The notes beneath the pieces are model-generated. The model did no database searches and was not told the DNA's origin. It saw nothing but the letters and a program-made list of their open reading frames with translations. The position numbers and the translations under genes are program-made. DNA of 57,256 nt from Haloquadratum sp. (GTDB lineage: Archaea; Halobacteriota; Halobacteria; Halobacteriales; Haloferacaceae), in NCBI GenBank assembly GCA_028275165.1, contig JAQCNF010000095.1:1-57256 (forward strand), given 5' to 3'. Positions 54,986-57,256 of this stretch are shown in pieces. The first letter of the stretch is position 1. Each line of letters opens with the position of its first letter.

Positions 54986-55624
54986 ATGCCCTCTGAATCT
55001 GCAGATACTCACAGAGACATAATTGAACACGCTGTCGAAGCGCTTGAGGCCGGCAAGACTGTTATTTATCCGACTGAGACGGTCTATGGACTCGGTGCTG
55101 ATAGCCGTCGTCCTGAGGCGGTTTCACGCGTATTCGAGCAAAAGAATCGCGACCCCAACAATCCGCTCTCAGTTGCCCTTCCATCAGTGAGTGCAGTTGA
55201 GTCGGTTGCAGAGCCAACTGACCGTGCTCACGACTGTATGCAGACATTTCTCCCTGGCCCCGTCACAGTCATCACTGAGGTCAACGACACAATTGCTTCA
55301 GCTGTGACGGCGAATCAAGCGCGTGTAGGTATACGTATCCCTGATCACGAACTCTCACTGAAATTTCTCAGAGCAGCGGCCCCAATCCCAGTGACAGCGA
55401 CAAGCGCAAATTTGAGTGGCGCTCAGAGTGCTCACACTATTTCAGCAATCGATAAACGTCTACGCAGAAGCACTGAGGTGATCATTGATGATGGGGTGAC
55501 TGGTGGGGCTGAGAGCACCGTTGTTGATCCAGATAAAAACATCATCTATCGAAAGGGTGCCAATGCAGAGGCCGTCATTGACTGGCTCACGAGAGTAACT
55601 GGCTCGGCTCCAACGGTCACATAG
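54986..55624 (+). CDS. L-threonylcarbamoyladenylate synthase (Sua5/YrdC/YciO)
   Basis: 212 residues from the ATG at 54986; an in-frame ATG at 54971 is possible and overlaps the previous gene. It makes threonylcarbamoyl-AMP for the universal t6A37 modification of tRNA. Motifs: KTVIYPTETVYGLGADS near residue 25, FEQKNRDPNNPLSVALP, LPGPVTVITEV, VGIRIPDHELSLKFLRA, and PVTATSANLSGAQSAH near residue 135. The C-terminal segment ends in IYRKGANAEAVIDWL. Starts one base after the redoxin stop, so it is part of the three-gene row. Confidence 0.92.
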   Translation: MPSESADTHRDIIEHAVEALEAGKTVIYPTETVYGLGADSRRPEAVSRVFEQKNRDPNNPLSVALPSVSAVESVAEPTDRAHDCMQTFLPGPVTVITEVNDTIASAVTANQARVGIRIPDHELSLKFLRAAAPIPVTATSANLSGAQSAHTISAIDKRLRRSTEVIIDDGVTGGAESTVVDPDKNIIYRKGANAEAVIDWLTRVTGSAPTVT

Positions 55625-55762
55625 CATCTGCATCTGTGAGAAAGATACAGAGATATTACACAAATTCACACAGAGAGTCGACGAGGAGTCTGCCCAAGAG
55701 GTCGCTCGGAGTCAACCGCCATTCCAAATCATTATTCGTCTGTTCGTCTATTAGTGGGTAAG

Positions 55763-56992
55763 ATGGATTATTCAACACTTAGTGATCCAAACGCTGAATA
55801 CACGATGCGGGACTTGTCTGCAGAGACAATGGGTATTGAAAATCCCCGTAGCAAAGGTCGGAACGTCACCATTACTGATATCCAGTCGGTCATTGTCGAT
55901 GGCAATTACCCCTGGACGCTGGTCCGCATATACACTGACACCGGGACGACAGGGACAGGCGAGGCGTACTGGGGAGCGGCTATACCCGAGATAATTGATC
56001 GAATTCGTCCATTCCTTGTTGGAGAGAATCCACTTGATATTGATCGCCTGTATGAACACATGGTTCAAAAGATGAGTGGCGAGGGGGCAATTGCTGGGAA
56101 AGACCTCGCAGCAATATCTGGCATAGAGTTAGCTCTTCATGACTTAGCTGGAAAAATTCTTGAAGTCCCCGCATATCAGCTCTTAGGTGGGAAGTATCGA
56201 GATTCCGTCCGGACATACTGCGACTGTCACACCGAGAATGAGGCCGACCCAGAAGCCTGTGCAGACGAAGCCGAGCGCGTCGTTGATGAGCTGGGTTATG
56301 ATGCGCTCAAGTTTGATCTTGATGTTCCATCTGGACATGAAAAAGACCGTGCGAACCGGCATCTTCGCCGTGCTGAGATTGATCATAAAGCCGAGATTGT
56401 AGAGCGCGTGACAGAGCGTGTTGGCAACAAGGCTGATGCAGCCTTCGATTGCCACTGGTCATTTACTGCTGGAAGCGCTCGCCGGCTTGCACGGCGTGTT
56501 GAACCGTGTAATGTCTGGTGGCTTGAAGACCCTGTTCCACCGGAGAATCTTGAGGTCCAACAGACTGTCACCCAGTCAACTGCGACACCAATCGCAGCCG
56601 GTGAGAATCTCTATCGGAAAGACGGACAACGCCGACTGATCACCGAGGAAGGTGTCGATATCATCGCCCCTGACGTCCCAAAGGTTGGCGGGATGCGCGA
56701 GGCAATGAAAATTGCAACACTTGCAGAGATGTACTACGTTCCCGTGGCGATGCATAATGTTTCCTCACCAGTCGGGACACTTGCTTCGGCGCACGTTGGT
56801 GCAGCGATTCCAAACTCACTGGCTGTGGAATACCACTCGTATGAACTTGGGTGGTGGGAAGACTTGGTCGAGGAGAAAGACCTCATCGTCGACGGCTATC
56901 TCGAAATCCCAGAAAAGCCCGGTCTTGGTGTGACTCTCGATATGGACGCTGTCGAGACGCATCTTGCCTCTGGACAGGAACTGTTTGATTGA
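55763..56992 (+). CDS. gad: Gluconate dehydratase (enolase superfamily)
   Basis: 409 residues from the ATG at 55763 (MDYSTLSDPNAEYTMRDLSA), the start shared by haloarchaeal gluconate dehydratases. It turns D-gluconate into 2-keto-3-deoxygluconate in the semi-phosphorylative Entner-Doudoroff route. Enolase-superfamily residues are present: the Lys/Arg-type base in ALKFDLDVP near residue 180, metal ligands Asp in AFDCHWSF, Glu in WWLEDPVPPENL and Glu in AAGENLYRKDGQ, and the catalytic His in VAMHNVSSPV near residue 330. Full length and intact. The sugar specificity is inferred from similarity, and a galactonate activity is possible. Confidence 0.9.
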   Translation: MDYSTLSDPNAEYTMRDLSAETMGIENPRSKGRNVTITDIQSVIVDGNYPWTLVRIYTDTGTTGTGEAYWGAAIPEIIDRIRPFLVGENPLDIDRLYEHMVQKMSGEGAIAGKDLAAISGIELALHDLAGKILEVPAYQLLGGKYRDSVRTYCDCHTENEADPEACADEAERVVDELGYDALKFDLDVPSGHEKDRANRHLRRAEIDHKAEIVERVTERVGNKADAAFDCHWSFTAGSARRLARRVEPCNVWWLEDPVPPENLEVQQTVTQSTATPIAAGENLYRKDGQRRLITEEGVDIIAPDVPKVGGMREAMKIATLAEMYYVPVAMHNVSSPVGTLASAHVGAAIPNSLAVEYHSYELGWWEDLVEEKDLIVDGYLEIPEKPGLGVTLDMDAVETHLASGQELFD

Positions 56993-57256
56993 ACAGTCTG
57001 CGTGCAGATTCAGCTTCTGTGTGAAAGCGACTCAACAACGGATTTGAGTATTGAATATGTGTCTGCGCAGCTTGTCCCGAGGTCCTTCCGCAGGCGAGCA
57101 TCCACACCGCCAGCTAAGCTAAGAGAATGCAGATTTGTTATCCAGAGAGCCTGACTGCATTGCGAGTTCCAGCACAGCTATCCGGAATCTGGACGCTGTC
57201 CAATCCGTTGGCCGACTGTGGTGATCTCTAACGCCGTGAGCGGTAAGATGTCTTAT

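Overview
The window looks like a haloarchaeal chromosome, most probably Haloquadratum walsbyi or a close relative. The basis is: acidic predicted proteins, a base composition visibly poorer in G+C than most haloarchaea, archaeal information-processing genes (MCM, Orc1/Cdc6, RFC small subunit, TFB, archaeal AlaS, Trm1), short leaderless-looking promoters with a TATA-like box about 25-30 nt before the start codon, a twin-domain TatC, and many inteins. A set of four MCM inteins plus one RFC intein is, from memory, known for H. walsbyi; the species assignment is inference.

Layout. 0-10.4 kb: divergent tatCt and tatC, a LarE-type sulfurtransferase, a MutS-family ATPase, orc1/cdc6, rpiA, a hidden 55-residue histone-fold-like gene and larB. 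10.4-11.2 kb: the 3' remnant of an IS1341/IS605-type element. 11.2-21.1 kb: surE, a GIY-YIG protein, a phosphohexomutase, an acetyltransferase, rfcS with an intein in its P-loop, alaS, a hydrolase-fold protein, a glutamine amidotransferase and a ferredoxin. 21.1-23.2 kb: a biotin ECF transporter operon (bioY-bioM-bioN) headed by a near-perfect BirA operator. 23.3-36.2 kb: a replication-linked cluster with mcm (four inteins), four uncharacterised haloarchaeal genes, a MinD/ParA ATPase, then convergent tfb and another uncharacterised gene. 36.2-40.3 kb: sparse DNA with a ParA-like protein lacking its P-loop lysine, a HIT protein and prs. 40.3-41.9 kb: an apparently intact tnpB element with a divergent ribbon-helix-helix-like mini-gene and strong hairpins at the tnpB 3' end (candidate omega RNA). 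42-45.2 kb: SWIM protein, trm1, a membrane protein and a PAP2 phosphatase. 45.3-47.0 kb: a second, decayed and mosaic tnpB element. 47.2-57 kb: glnA with divergent lrp, an M29 aminopeptidase, a phosphoesterase, a phosphate transporter pair, a CorC-like protein, a glutaredoxin-redoxin-Sua5 operon and gluconate dehydratase.

How it fits together. Two AAA+ replication proteins (RfcS and MCM) carry five inteins inserted in their most conserved ATPase segments, none with a fully intact LAGLIDADG pair. LarE and LarB point to synthesis of the nickel-pincer nucleotide cofactor. bioY-bioM-bioN gives regulated biotin uptake. GlnA with an adjacent Lrp is a nitrogen-control pair. The two tnpB elements plus several solitary terminal hairpins show repeated past activity of IS605-superfamily elements. 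I saw no rRNA, CRISPR array or convincing tRNA. The last 264 bases (56993-57256) show nothing I can name.
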